Notes: generated from the sequence alone by a model not told the origin. DNA of 64,000 nucleotides from Borrelia hermsii DAH (GCF_023035675.1 NZ_CP073140.1:1-64000); one strand, 5' to 3'; shown: positions 42,201 to 51,860, numbered from the stretch's first letter. A program made the numbers and translations.

Positions 42201-42379
42201 CTTATCAAGTACTTAGAAGTTATCTAAAGTATAGAAAAGGTAGAGAATTAAGTATTGAAGATATTGAATACCTTGAAAAGGTTATTAAAATACTGGATTA
42301 TACAATTAATATTCAAAAACAGATTGACTTAATAACTTGCAAACTTAAAGAATTTGATAGTCAAAATTGCAATCTATAA
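39233..42379 (+). CDS. Bifunctional restriction-modification enzyme (type IIG-like), BBE02/BBQ67-type
   Basis: A 1048-residue single-chain enzyme. The N-terminus has a PD-(D/E)XK nuclease signature: PD at 59-60 and E74-V-K76 in GYIEVKK. The adenine N6-methylase core shows KGVYYTP near 336, the AdoMet motif LDFATGTGTFLL near 376, and catalytic NPPY at 499-502. The C-terminal ~400 residues would recognise the target site. Similar plasmid-borne enzymes in Lyme Borrelia (BBE02, BBQ67) restrict incoming DNA and methylate the genome. The frame is intact. The ribosome site is weak. An 11-bp inverted repeat lies upstream and a hairpin downstream. The cognate sequence cannot be inferred. Confidence 0.92.
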   Translation: MDKNIFQEYINNLKSTVIEDKTELTDRVHLEKLLDKLKPSSKIQIQHEPKRHKEGLGAPDFIIRNNGNIIGYIEVKKIEQNLDDTLKSPQIEKYKQLSNNILLTNYIEFIWIKNGNLNLREVLVFKTDLEKNNTKIDNAKSNKIVSILNEFFKTPDEKIESTEKLASLLARRTKILKDLVEQHLDLYLSLKKQNTLVGTYSIIKGNIYNNELKVSEFADSIAQTITYGFFLAKLNNTSNSRIDFDNIKKFIPNNFALIQDILKLIDNIASSREYDSIRWVLEELIDIVNNIDSNTIFEQFSFTQNVKSSDNNVKDPYLYFYEDFLAKYDKSLRKNKGVYYTPHSVVNFIVSSLNKILKYNFGLENGFANREEVTVLDFATGTGTFLLEVIKCILKEIPKQTGKQKDYINDHILKNIYGFEYLMAPYAVAHLKLCQFLKKVCDFKFGNEHLRPQIFLTNTLDVTLISNQESFKAFFPAISEENKLVNEIKNKPILVILGNPPYNAESKNNNNYILNLIKSYKTVDNTPLNEKNIVSLNDDYVKFIRFSEHKIEIADEGLLGIITNNGYLDNITFRGMRYHLLKTFDEIYILNLHGNLRKKEKTDTGKVDENVFDIQTGVAIAIFIKYKEKSKQNKLANVYYKGIKGSREEKYSFLDKNTIFSIDAEKLKCKPPNYLFIKKDLKTEDVYSKGVSLEDIFIEYIVGIETQKDKIAIDFTEEELLSKLNDLAYLDEQIARYKYDLKTDSTDWKLPIVQRFLKSTNIDAKYVKKIAYRPFDNRFIYYTENKGVIARPRYKVMRHILEIENNISFFSIRTLSLNDFHHALVSCNIMDKNFFSGCSYVFPLYIKEDQGMLGSIIKENFKTTFKDFINFKYSKEFDAKEILGYIYAVLYSNIYRTKFIEFLKIDFPKIIFVDSVETFEKLSKLGIKLINVHLMKNDSELDSNIGIHIGDNNHIIEKIFYNKDTKELYYNSLCKFINTPYEVYEYFIGAYQVLRSYLKYRKGRELSIEDIEYLEKVIKILDYTINIQKQIDLITCKLKEFDSQNCNL

Positions 42380-42390
42380 ACCAAATTATT

Positions 42391-42430
42391 TGCTTATCAC
42401 AAAGCATTAGTATCATTGCTTTATGATAAA
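42391..42430 (+). terminator. Hairpin after RM gene
   Basis: Arms GCTTATCACAAAGCA and TGCTTTATGATAAAG form a roughly 14-bp stem with one mismatch, 12 bases after the stop. There is no clear T-run, so it may act as an RNA-stabilising or weak terminator hairpin. Confidence 0.5.
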
Positions 42431-43092
42431 GAAACTTGCAAGTAAGAGGTACTTAAATCAACAAAAGTTGCTTTAGCTCCGATTAAATAGGTAATCGAAT
42501 TGTATATCTAGAATTAAAACTATAAGCAAATTTACCTTCTTAAGCTCTTCAAACAATTTGGGCAATAAACATATTCAATTGACAATCTCAAATGGAAAAT
42601 CCTTTAAATCCCATTTGAATATTTTAGATAAGTTGCCATAATAGTAAATCTTACCTTGCTTAACTTATTTAATTTAAAATTAGTCTCTAATCTACTACCT
42701 TTAATTTTAAATTACTGATAATTATCTCATAAAGATAAAGTGTATTTACATTAATACTTTTAACACTAAAAGAATATTTAAACCTACGTCTATAATAGAA
42801 ATTACAATAGAAACTACGTTAATATTAACGTTTTATTTTTAAATAAAAAGATAATAATAAATCAATAATATATTTTATGAAGGTAATTGCGACCCATGCT
42901 TGAACGTACTATAAGTGTAAAGTATAAACAAAATGTCATTTTTAAAAAAAAACACATAGGACAATATCTTTAAAACAAACTCCCTATTTTTGACTTAAAA
43001 AGCTTTTAAGCATTGAGTAATTTTTTCGAATTAGCCTTAGCATTCAAACCTTGAAAACAACTTACATAACATTATTAAATGAGGAGATTTTT
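42431..43092. other. Gene-free stretch upstream of chbC-like gene, with 16-bp palindrome
   Basis: About 660 AT-rich bases without a gene. The perfect palindrome ACGTTAATATTAACGT lies at 42817-42832, followed by TTTATTTTT. It is an operator- or terminator-like site, but about 260 bases from the next start codon. Confidence 0.4.
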
Positions 43093-44208
43093 ATGAACTT
43101 TCAAGAATTTATTGAAAATAAATTAATGCCTATTGCAAGCAAAACCGCTTCAAATAAATACTTAAGTGCCATCAAAGATGGATTTATAGCATCAATGCCG
43201 TTTTTAATAGTAGGGTCTTTCGTACTCCTTTTAGTTAATTTACCGTTAGTTGATCCTAATAATTTTTTATACCAACAGTGGTATGTTGATTTGATGAGCA
43301 AATATAAAGCAAATCTTATTCAACCATTTTATGTAAGTATGGGAATTATGACTATCTTTGTGTCCTTTGGCATTGGATATAGTCTGTCAAACGCCTATAA
43401 GATAAATGGTATTACGGGCGGTCTTTTATCTCTCTTCACATTTCTCATTTTATGCGGTCAATCAGATCAGATACCTTATGGAGGAGATGTACCTAAATGG
43501 GCCATTTTGCCTGGAGCATCGTTTCCCATTATTGATGCTAGATATCTTGGTGCACAAGGAATATTTACAGGTATTATTGTTGCCATTTTATCAGTTGAAC
43601 TTTATAGGTTTTTAGTGAGCAGAAAAATAATAATTAAGCTCCCAGAAAGCGTTCCTCCTGCGGTTGCAAGATCATTTGAAGCTTTAATTCCTGTCATTTT
43701 ACTTACAATTATTGCTCAAACTATAAATATTGCGGTTCAAAGCACAACTGGTACTCTACTCCCAGAAATAATGATGAATATATTCAGACCAATGCTAAAT
43801 ATTAGTGATTCTTTATTTGGCTCTTTAATGATTGTCTTCATAATTCACATATTTTGGTTTTGTGGTATTCATGGGGGTGCTCTGGTTTCGGTCTTTTTAA
43901 GTCCAGTAAGTTTAACTAATCTTGAAATTAATGCAAGAGCTTTGTCAAATAATCTCCCACTTCCTCATATTTTATCTGGAGGATTTCTTGATGTGTTTGT
44001 ACATATCGGTGGAAGTGGAACAACTCTTGGACTTACTATTGCCATGATAATGAGCAAGGTTCCACACCTAAGGAATATTGGTAAAATTGCACTAGCTCCT
44101 GGTATTTTTAATATCAATGAACCTATAATCTTTGGTGCTCCAATTGTTTTAAATCCTATCTTAGGTATCCCTTTTATATTCATATTTTGTTTTTTTTGCC
44201 CCATTTGA
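43093..44208 (+). pseudogene. chbC: PTS EIIC permease, ChbC-like, 3' truncated
   Basis: The start at 43093 follows GAGGAG, giving MNFQEFIENKLMPIASK. A membrane permease of the lactose/cellobiose/chitobiose PTS family follows: IKDGFIASMPFLIVGSF, GGLLSLFTFLILC, a central FWFCGIHGGALVSVFLSP and NINEPIIFGAPIVLNPILGI. Chitobiose uptake by ChbC is important to tick-stage Borrelia and is normally encoded elsewhere (cp26 in Lyme species). Here it stops after 371 codons, about 70 short of the family, in FIFCFFCPI where unrelated sequence begins. The EIIA/EIIB genes are not nearby. It is probably a non-functional transplanted piece, although most membrane helices remain. Confidence 0.8.
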
Positions 44209-44790
44209 TCGTCATAAATTTTAATGGTGAATTCTTTAATATTTAGACACTCTAACCATTCTTTTGTTACTATTGCGCTATTTTTATATCTTTTTTGTTT
44301 GCGTTCCCTTTTACTTTGTCTAGATATCTCATTGTTTTCCATTTAGACACATTCCTTGTCAGATAATCTGATTGTTTATTACTTCAATTTTTGCTTCTTT
44401 TCCTCTTTTTTTATTGTTTATATATTTATTATTAGTTATATTGTGACTAACATTTTTGTTGCGTTTTTAGATTTAAAAATTTTAACCCCTTTATTTTTGA
44501 AGTATCTTTTTTGTGTTTCTTTTGTAAATGTGGATATTTTATTTGCATCGTATTCGATAATTTCTTGTTTGGCTTTAAGGAGTCTTTTTAAATTGTTAAC
44601 ACTATATTTGATTATTTATGAACAATTTCCTTCGCCTAGTCTTAATAAAGTTTTTTTAATAATGCTTTTATTGCATAGAAAGGTTAAATCTTTTCTTAAA
44701 GTTCTAAGTGTAATTTGTTTAAGGCCATCTTTAGATAAAAAAAGGTTAATGTATTTAAAATTATTGTTTGATTGTATTTAATTGATTCTT
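44195..44790 (-). pseudogene. Unidentified plasmid gene remnant, fused against chbC end
   Basis: The minus strand shows ENNEISRQSKRERKQKRYKN, AIVTKEWLECLNIKEFTIKI at 44200-44342. Upstream in other frames are LTFLCNKSIIKKTLLRLGE, VNNLKRLLKAKQEIIEYDAN and ISTFTKETQKRYFKNKGVKI. The basic, helical composition recalls Borrelia plasmid maintenance proteins, but I cannot assign it. It is head-on with chbC at the truncation point, which identifies that point as a DNA junction. Confidence 0.4.
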
Positions 44791-44867
44791 TCTGAAAGTA
44801 TCAAAGTCAAGAAAGGGTTAAAAACAAACAAGTAAGATAAGCAGGATAGGGCGTAAGTTGCCAAATA

Positions 44868-45830
44868 TTGGTAAGGATGAATGTTTGAAGTTTAATAGTA
44901 AGGTTGATTTTAGTATGCAAAGAGAAGCATTAAAGCGTATGGATGCAAGTGAGATTGGAAGCATGTTTATTGGCGCTGATTCTTTAGAAAATTAATGAGT
45001 GAAAGAATACTTAAGGCCATAGTAAGAGAAATTCCATTTGAAGGTAACTTAAGCATGAGGAAAGGTAAGATACTCGAAACTCTAGGATTTGATGAATTTG
45101 CACGTATGCATTCAAGTAATATCGAAGTGTTACATAAAAATAAATATGCAAGTGGTGCTGACAAATATAATTATTTCAAAAAGTTTAAGGACCGAGATAT
45201 ATTTTAAGGGCAAATAGTGATATTAATATTAAAAATATTGAGTTAGATGAATTAAGTGTTATTATTAGAGATTTTTTTGAAGAATAGTGAAGTATATAAA
45301 GATTTGTGTGGCGTAGATTTCAAATTTGACTTTTTAGAATTTGTAAAATCTACTGATCTTGAGATTGATGGAGATGGGAAGCAGGGTTTAAAGGGATGTT
45401 TTAGCTAGATTAGTTTTGTGATTATGTTTTTTTGGTAAAAAAACTGAGGGTTTTATTATTTTTGTTATGAAAGGCAACTAAATTGCAGTTAGTAGGTCTT
45501 TAAGATATGAGAATTGTACAGATACAGCAATGGGGATGTCATTTTTTATGTCTTCATTATTACATAGAAACCTTTAAAAAGATACAATTTAATATTGGTG
45601 ATATTAACAATAATTGTTACAAATTTATTTGGTTAGGATATATGAAGAATAATTGTTATATTCTAAACTCATGCAGTATACTTCAAAGTTTTGGTATTAA
45701 TACAAGTATGCTGTAGGAAAGTCATATTTATAGATGCACAGATAATGAATTTGAGATAAGTGAAGTTAAGATCAAAGGTGTTCCGGGATATCATTTTATA
45801 GCATCGGATTTATCTTCACTAATAACTATT
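44868..45830 (+). pseudogene. cp32-like late genes, fragments
   Basis: Open bits include FNSKVDFSMQREALKRMDAS, MRKGKILETLGFDEFARMHS (44995-45207), VYKDLCGVDFKFDFLEFVKS and GFIIFVMKGN, and end near EFEISEVKIKGVPGYHFIAS. They look like two or three successive phage proteins broken by stops and shifts. The families are not named with confidence. Confidence 0.4.
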
Positions 45831-45849
45831 TCTATTATGCAAATACTAC

Positions 45850-46230
45850 TTCTTTTCTTTGCTACATTAACACGTAAGGAATATAAAATTAAAATCACTA
45901 TTCATTTATTTTGACGTGTCAGTAAGTTTTACATTTTGTATCTCATCGTCTCTACAGCCATTAATTGATAACAAGTATACAGTCCCATTCTGCTATTGGC
46001 TTAGTGAGTTTAAGCTCTTTTATATACCGCTTAAACATATGATTTTTCTTATTTTTAAAGTAAAATCCTTACAGAAGTGTTTTTTGATTGTTTAGTCTTA
46101 TCTTTTTAAGTGTGCTTTTAAGTCGAGACAATTCTTTATTTAATTTTATTAACTCTGTAATTTTAAAATTAAGGTTATCAGTAGTTAGGTGTTCTTTTTT
46201 CGTGCAATTTTGTCTTTAACTAAAAGCTAT
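45850..46230 (-). pseudogene. Second tyrosine recombinase-like remnant
   Basis: Minus-strand traces parallel 27895-28435: the C-terminal RKRSNICIR-like start of similarity, a GWDCILVINGCRDDEIQNV-like stretch around 45940-46000, and the KNTSVRILL-like N-terminal part. It is more decayed than the first copy. Confidence 0.4.
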
Positions 46231-46325
46231 CAAAATACTTAAATGCAAAATCAATTTTGCAGTCATTTTATTGTATGTAAATATTGCTTGTAGAGTATCT
46301 ATTGTTAATAGTAAGAAGCCTTTTC

Positions 46326-46362
46326 AAGGCAAGGGCCCGGGGGGCGGAGCCCTGGGGACCCT
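46326..46362. other. GC-rich islet in AT-rich plasmid DNA
   Basis: 37 bases including GGGCCCGGGGGGCGGAGCCC, followed by TGGGGACCC. It is dominated by G runs and has partial self-complementarity (GGGCTCC/GGAGCCC). Neighbouring DNA is about three-quarters AT or more. Confidence 0.7.
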
Positions 46363-46864
46363 TTAACAAATCCTTGCTATTTTACTTTACAATTACTCTA
46401 TTTATCATTTTAGTAATTTTGTACTTTGTAATGATACTTGTTTACTTTTAAAATTTAATTTCTTCTACTCTGTCAACTACGAATTAATTTTTTCTCTTCT
46501 TTGAGCATTTTTGTAATCAGTTTAGCTTGACTTAGTTGTGTTCCTCTTAAATCTCTCTTTTTAATTACCTTTCTTAAATTTTACTTTTATTCTTATTTAT
46601 TTGTTGGCATAAGAATAACTATCTAGTATTTTACACATGCTTTGTGTTTTTTATTATTTAAATTACCAGATTTCTTTATCATTATTCCTTTATTTAAAGG
46701 CATATCCGATTAATTTTTCTATTGTAAAAGTTGGAACAGATTTACTGAACCATGGTATGAAAGATCGCTTTTAAGATGTTCAAGCATTGTTTCATTGCTA
46801 TATTCTAAAAATGTGCTCTAGAGTAGATTTGGAATATATGTATATGGCATTACTTCCATTATGA

Positions 46865-47328
46865 TCATTTGCCACCATCATCACCTTGACAACTGCCGGT
46901 TTTATTGACTTGATAGTTAATACCATCGCTTATATAAATATCAAAATCTTTATTACTTGCTTTTAATTTTCTTTTATCATTTAAGAAATTATAAGCAATA
47001 GTAAAAGCATTAGCTAATTCTTTTTGTTTTGGTATTTTACCATAAAGCCAATTCAAAAATTTAAGCATTTATGCAGTCGATTTTTGTTAAGTTGATGTTG
47101 TGGTGCTAAAAGTACCTTATTAAATGCATGTTTTAATGAATTAAATTTTCTTTTTTCATCATCGGTAAGAGTGATAACCGTTTCTATGTTTCTAGGATTT
47201 CTTTTTTGTAAACCGTTCCTAGTCTCTTTAGAGCTACTTAGTGATTGTACTTTAGCTGCTTCATTATTTTTGCAACAATACAAAGATAATGTACCGCAAA
47301 ATATTAATAGCTTTATAAATTTAACCAT
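46865..47328 (-). pseudogene. mlp: mlp-like gene, frameshifted and short
   Basis: The 5' frame MVKFIKLLIFCGTLSLYCCK is a lipoprotein signal. VITLTDDEKRKFNSLKHAFN follows and then ends at a shift near 47060. The second frame gives LNWLYGKIPKQKELANAFTI and DFDIYISDGINYQVNKTG. It corresponds to the long-form Mlp at 29380-30003 but lacks the C-terminal third. Confidence 0.72.
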
Positions 47329-47479
47329 ATTATTCTTTCTCTTTTTTTAATCTTTAGGCAATAGTATAAACTAGTTATTTTAATAATGTATAGATATTTG
47401 TGTGGGTGTAAGTGGTTATTGATTGTGTAAAGTTTACTTCTCGTTATAGGGTTTATGCTTACTTAAACTGTGGTCAAAG

Positions 47480-47590
47480 AAGTATGAATAGGTTAAAGAA
47501 ATCATTTGATGAGTATGTTGCATATTGCAGTGAAGGTTGGCTGAACTGATACTCAAATTGCGCTTACTTATAAAGACCCTGAGTATATTT
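47480..47590 (+). pseudogene. DUF603-like remnant
   Basis: MNRLKKSFDEYVAYCSEGWL then a stop; close to the start of the remnant at 30177. It lies divergent from an mlp gene, as there. 47591-48077 contains no convincing gene, only a ribosome site GGAGG ahead of a seven-codon frame at 47979. Confidence 0.5.
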
Positions 47591-48077
47591 GAATTGTTTT
47601 ATGGGTTTATTTTTATATATCTTATCTTAGATCGTAGTCTTGTAGCGATTACGATTTTTTCAAATCGGGATATTTTTTTGTTTTGCTTGGCAATTTATAG
47701 TACATTTCCTTAAAAGGGTGAGCATTACAAATGTTTTTTAAATGTTCTGTATAGTTTGTTTTTTCATATTTGAATATTTATTGTAAGCGTGTCTTTTATT
47801 GGATCCAGTGTAAATTGCAAGGAGCCTTGTCCGCTACTTTTTTTGCATTTAATGTTCATATAATGTTTAAATAGGATTGCTTTGAGTCCATTAATATTTA
47901 ATATCTTGAAAATAAATTCATTTTTTTATATAATTTATTAAAAATATTAAAAAATAAGTTTAATGGAGGTTGGCGATTATGCGTGGAAAAACACTTAACT
48001 GAGACTTAAAATCGAGTGTGTCAAATTGTTTATAAGCATTTGGTATACTCAATTTTAAATATTTAAAGGTTATAAAA

Positions 48078-48326
48078 ATGCCATCATCTTCTATGATAGA
48101 AGACAAAATAATACTTGCAAATAAGGATTATCAAGCCCCTTCTTTTTTTACTAATAATGCAATTGCCTCAAGTATGGCTATTATTGATATAATGTTTTAT
48201 TTTGGAGGTGAATATGAAAGGATTAATTCTTTAAATAGGCGAATTGGTATTAGCAATCATGATTTTTCATATCATTTTATTTTTATTAAAAAAAATAAAT
48301 TTTGTAATTGTAATAAAAATTTATGA
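48078..48326 (+). CDS. Small unidentified ORF overlapping the MFS gene
   Basis: An 82-codon frame (PSSSMIEDKIILANKDYQAP, IASSMAIIDIMFYFGGEYER) whose last 4 bases overlap the MFS start. I recognise no family and see no good ribosome site. Within it, GGAGGTG precedes an ATG at about 48213 that opens only six codons (MKGLIL). The frame may be an accidental reading of an MFS leader, so confidence is low. Confidence 0.35.
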   Translation: MPSSSMIEDKIILANKDYQAPSFFTNNAIASSMAIIDIMFYFGGEYERINSLNRRIGISNHDFSYHFIFIKKNKFCNCNKNL

Positions 48327-49504
48327 TAGAGTGTAAGCATCAAAGATATTATTTTTATTCATTATTTTTATCGGAATTTGCAAGGACATTGCCACATGCT
48401 GTTTTAACTATTATTTTAATAAATAAAGGTTTGCAATTGAGAGATATTGCTATAGTTCAAATGTTTTATATGTTAGCAATTATTTTTTTTGAACTTCCTT
48501 CAGGTGTAATATCAGATATTTTTGATAGAAAAATTGTTTATTTATCATCGATTTTTTTATCAATGATTGCTTATTTTATTATTTTTCAAACGTCATCATT
48601 TATAATTCTTTGTATTGCTTGGTTTATATATGGTATGTCATCTGCAGTTAATACTGGTACAATTGATGTTAGTTTTACTCGTGTATATCAAAGTAATTCG
48701 AAAAAGTTAAAAGCATTTATATCATCTATGAAAATAATTTTAGGTATTGGTGCTATTTCAGGTGGATATGCAGGAAGTGTATTATTTTTATATGTTGATG
48801 AAAAAATTTATCTTATTTCACTATTTCTGTATCTAGCCTCATCTTTAATTACAATTTTTTTTATATCAAGTGATAAAAATACGGATCATAAGAAGAAATG
48901 TTTAAAATTATATATTAATCAATTTAAAAATAATGTGATCACTTTATTAAAGTCTAAAATACTCATAGAGTTATTTATTTTAATTAGTTCTATTCAGTTT
49001 TTTTTTCAACCTTTTTATTTGTACTGGCAAGCAATTTTTATTGATAAAAATGTTCCTATTAGTATATTTGGAATTATATATATATTATTTCGTTTATCAA
49101 ATATTATAGGAGCATGGGTATTTAAAAAAATTAGACATTCAAGCTATGATTCTTATGTTATTTTAGGTATCATATTTTTATTATCAATTTTAATAAAAAT
49201 AGTTTCACATATTTACGTATTTATTACTATAATGACATTTCTCGTAATGTTAGTTTCTCTTTATTCTAATAATTTAGAATATTTTTTACGAAAAAATATA
49301 GATTCAAAAATCTTAGGGACTATAACTTCTATTAATAGTACAATATCTCGTTTATTTTCATTTTTAGTATTGACAGCATGTTCAGTTTTAGCTAGCTTTA
49401 TAAGCATTATAAATACATTTATTTTATTAATACTTATTTTTTGTATTTTATCTATCCTTGTGATATATAAATTTACGGATAATAAAAGAGAAGACATGAA
49501 GTAA
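48323..49504 (+). CDS. MFS transporter
   Basis: A 393-residue major facilitator with about 12 hydrophobic helices. MFS motif A between helices 2 and 3 appears as GVISDIFDRKIV (residues ~60-71). The segment FIYGMSSAVNTGTIDVSFTR fits helices 4-5. A Lys-rich loop near 190 divides the halves, and the second half begins LIELFILISSIQFFFQPFY. Such proteins usually export drugs or small metabolites; the substrate is unknown. Its base composition is even more AT-rich than its neighbours, and it sits among phage debris with no related gene near, suggesting acquisition from elsewhere. No strong ribosome site precedes the ATG. Confidence 0.85.
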   Translation: MIECKHQRYYFYSLFLSEFARTLPHAVLTIILINKGLQLRDIAIVQMFYMLAIIFFELPSGVISDIFDRKIVYLSSIFLSMIAYFIIFQTSSFIILCIAWFIYGMSSAVNTGTIDVSFTRVYQSNSKKLKAFISSMKIILGIGAISGGYAGSVLFLYVDEKIYLISLFLYLASSLITIFFISSDKNTDHKKKCLKLYINQFKNNVITLLKSKILIELFILISSIQFFFQPFYLYWQAIFIDKNVPISIFGIIYILFRLSNIIGAWVFKKIRHSSYDSYVILGIIFLLSILIKIVSHIYVFITIMTFLVMLVSLYSNNLEYFLRKNIDSKILGTITSINSTISRLFSFLVLTACSVLASFISIINTFILLILIFCILSILVIYKFTDNKREDMK

Positions 49505-49847
49505 ATTTGAATTCATGTTTAATATTTTAAAAGTAAATAATAAATTACTTTCATCAAGTAGTTATATGATTTTGATATTTTGGCACAAAATTATAGTTTC
49601 TTATTGCTTCCCTCTACAGGGTTAATCCCCCCTTTCCTTTTGACCATGACTTAACTTTTTTCTCTTCTTCTAACATTTTTGTAATCAGTTTAATTTATTT
49701 CTTTATCTAATTCTTTTGTGAGAATTTCTATTTATTTGCTTTGTTCTTGTTTTTGCTTGCTTCACTCTCTCTTAAATCTTTATTTTTTAAATACGCTTTC
49801 TTAATTTTTTCCAAAACAGCAGCTGAATTTTGTGTTATGGATCTTAT

Positions 49848-50283
49848 TTATCCACCTGTTCCACAAGTGCTTGATGCTTGTTCTTTAAATTTATCTAAAT
49901 CATTACTATTACCTTCAAATGAACCTTTTACTATTTGTTTAAAAGTTTCCTTTTGCTGGCTAGCATTGTCACCTGTACATTTTGCAAGCTCACTCTGCAT
50001 ATGATCTAGTGCAAACTTTATCTTAGATTCATCAAAACTTAAAAATTTTTCAAAATCATTATCATCACCCAAAGCCCCTTTTAAGAAGTTTAATCCTTGT
50101 TTTTGGTTATCACTTAACTTGTCTCTTAATGCTTCCTCAGGTGTTTTTGGTTTTTCTTGTGCTTGTTCCCTTAAGTCGTCTCTTTTAAATCTGCTTTTAA
50201 TTCCTTTGTTCTTATTGTTATCTTGACCGCAACTACTAAATTAGTAGTAATAAAATTATTAAAACAAAATTTATTTTTTTCAT
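49848..50283 (-). pseudogene. mlp: mlp with one-base insertion in the signal peptide
   Basis: Aligned with the intact mlp at 28924-29349, the coding strand reads CTACTAATTTAGTAGTTGC where the intact gene has CTACTAATTAGTAGTTGC. One extra base (plus-strand A-run 50238-50240) turns the lipobox LISSC into LI-stop. Downstream the original frame remains open: TPEEALRDKLSDNQKQGLNF, LDHMQSELAKCTGDNASQQK, ending SSTCGTGG. A single deletion would restore the gene. Confidence 0.82.
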
Positions 50284-50327
50284 AACAAATCCCCTTATAT
50301 TTATATTGATTTTTGATTATCTTGTTT

Positions 50328-50934
50328 TTATTGCCAATTTTAAGTCCATATAAATGTTGGCTGTTGTCATCAGTACATAGAGGCTCTTTTTTTAAGACAT
50401 TCAAACATCTCTTCACTATTGTCTTTAGTAAATATGTCGTTTAGAATACCTCTAAAGAACTGCTTTATTTCGTTAGTACCATTGCCATTTTTATTGACTT
50501 TACAATCAATAGTATCACTTATATAAGTATTAAAAGTCTTATTACTTGCTTTTTTTGTTTTTTATCTTCTAAGAAATTATAGGCAGTAGTAAAAGCATTA
50601 GCCAATTCTTTTTGTTTTTGTGTATCTTTTGAAAGCCAGTTAAAAAAACCTGTGCACTTATTTTTATTGTCTTTACATTTACCAACTTGAGAAAGTAGTT
50701 TATCAATTACTTTCTCAAATGCGTTCCTAAGTGAATCAAACTTTTGTTGCTCATCAATAGTTAGAGTAATAACCTTCTTTTTTATTGCTTTATCGGTTTT
50801 CTTTTGTAAATTATCCAGAGCTCCCTTAGAGCTACTATGTAGCTGAGTTTCAGTAGGTAATATGCTTATTTATATCCTTTGCAATAATACAAGAATAATG
50901 TGCTACAAAATATGAATCTTATAAGTTTACTCAT
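50328..50934 (-). pseudogene. mlp: Long-form mlp-like gene, multiple frameshifts
   Basis: Starts MSKLIRFIFCSTLFLYYCKG and shifts frame just after, where GYQVSIVP of 29380-30003 becomes GYK-stop by loss of one base. VITLTIDEQQKFDSLRNAFE, FFNWLSKDTQKQKELANAFT, then another shift in an A-run at about 50555, and FNTYISDTIDCKVNKNGNGT follow. The end is scrambled. It pairs with 49848-50283 as the intact long-short pair does at 28.9-30.0 kb. Confidence 0.75.
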
Positions 50935-51119
50935 GTAAATTTTCTTATCTTTATGATTGAAATAATATATAGCATTTCTTCTAGTGCTGTGTGAGTTCTT
51001 ATGAGTACTCATTGTTTTTGTAAAAATTATTATTTTTTGCACTTTAGTAGATTAAAAAAGCTTTTTGGCTATTTAGTCCCTTCTTCACTTATAGAGAAGG
51101 ATAATAAGGAGGCACGGAA

Positions 51120-51745
51120 ATGAGAAAAAGAATAAGTGCAATAATAATGACTTTATTGATGGTATTAATATCATGTAATAATGGAGGTCCAGAGCTTAAA
51201 AGTGAGGAAGTAGCTAAGCCTGATGGAACAGCACTTAATTTGGCAAAAATAAGTACAAAAATAAAAGATGTTGTCGCTTTTGCAAAAGATGTTAAAGAAG
51301 TTCATGCTTTAGTTAAGTCCATTGATGAGCTGGCTAAAGCTATTGGTAAGAAAATTCAACAAAATTCTGATCAATTTGGTGCTGATGGTGTTCATAATGG
51401 TTCTTTAATTTCAGGGGTGTTTCAAGTAATATTGACTGTAGAAATTAAATTGAAGTCTTTATAAGATACAGTTGAACTTTCTGATGCACTTAAGGCAAAG
51501 GTTATTAGTTCTAAGACCGCAAGTAGGGAATTCTTAGATAAAGTGAAATCAAAGCATACTGAAGCTTGGTAAAGAAGGTGCGACTGATGATGCAAAAAAG
51601 CCATAGATAAGAGTGATGCTAGTGGAGATAAAGGGGTTGCTGAGCTTATTAAGTTTAACACAGCAATTGATGCATTATTAAAGGCCGCTAAAACTCAGCA
51701 GTAGACGCTGCAATTACTGAGCTTACAACCCCTGCTAAGCCTTAA
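51120..51745 (+). pseudogene. vsp: vsp with premature stop and frameshifts
   Basis: An intact UHS variant ([19 protein letters not shown]), GGAGGCACGG leader and Vsp body ([36 protein letters not shown]) end at TAA 51462-51464 after 114 codons. The rest is readable in changing frames (LSDALKAKVISSKTASREF) to [12 protein letters not shown], stop 51743-51745. A truncated secreted lipoprotein could still be made, but no Vsp fold would form. Confidence 0.8.
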
Positions 51746-51830
51746 CTAAGGATAAATAAGTTAAGTAGTTATTATAAGATTAGTTTTTAATTCTTAGGTC
51801 AGTAACTGGAAAAAATAAAGTCTATAAATA

Positions 51831-51860
51831 ATAAGCTAGGAGTTTGTTCTCTTAGCTTAT
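51831..51860 (+). terminator. Post-vsp hairpin
   Basis: ATAAGCTAGGAG-TTTGTT-CTCTTAGCTTAT, a 12-bp stem with one G-T pair, the vsp-associated version of the hairpin found in the DHS-like repeats. A decayed equivalent follows the vsp at 62539-63176 (about 63255-63295). Confidence 0.55.

Noticed and set aside
42817..42832. Palindrome considered as a telomere or replication origin signal
   Set aside because: A single 16-bp palindrome without the long hairpin repeat of Borrelia telomeres or clustered repeats; kept only as a possible operator or terminator.
44356..44781. Plus-strand 141-codon membrane-like frame
   Set aside because: The minus strand here carries a Lys-rich broken gene continuing the frame at 44200-44342; the hydrophobic plus frame is its shadow.
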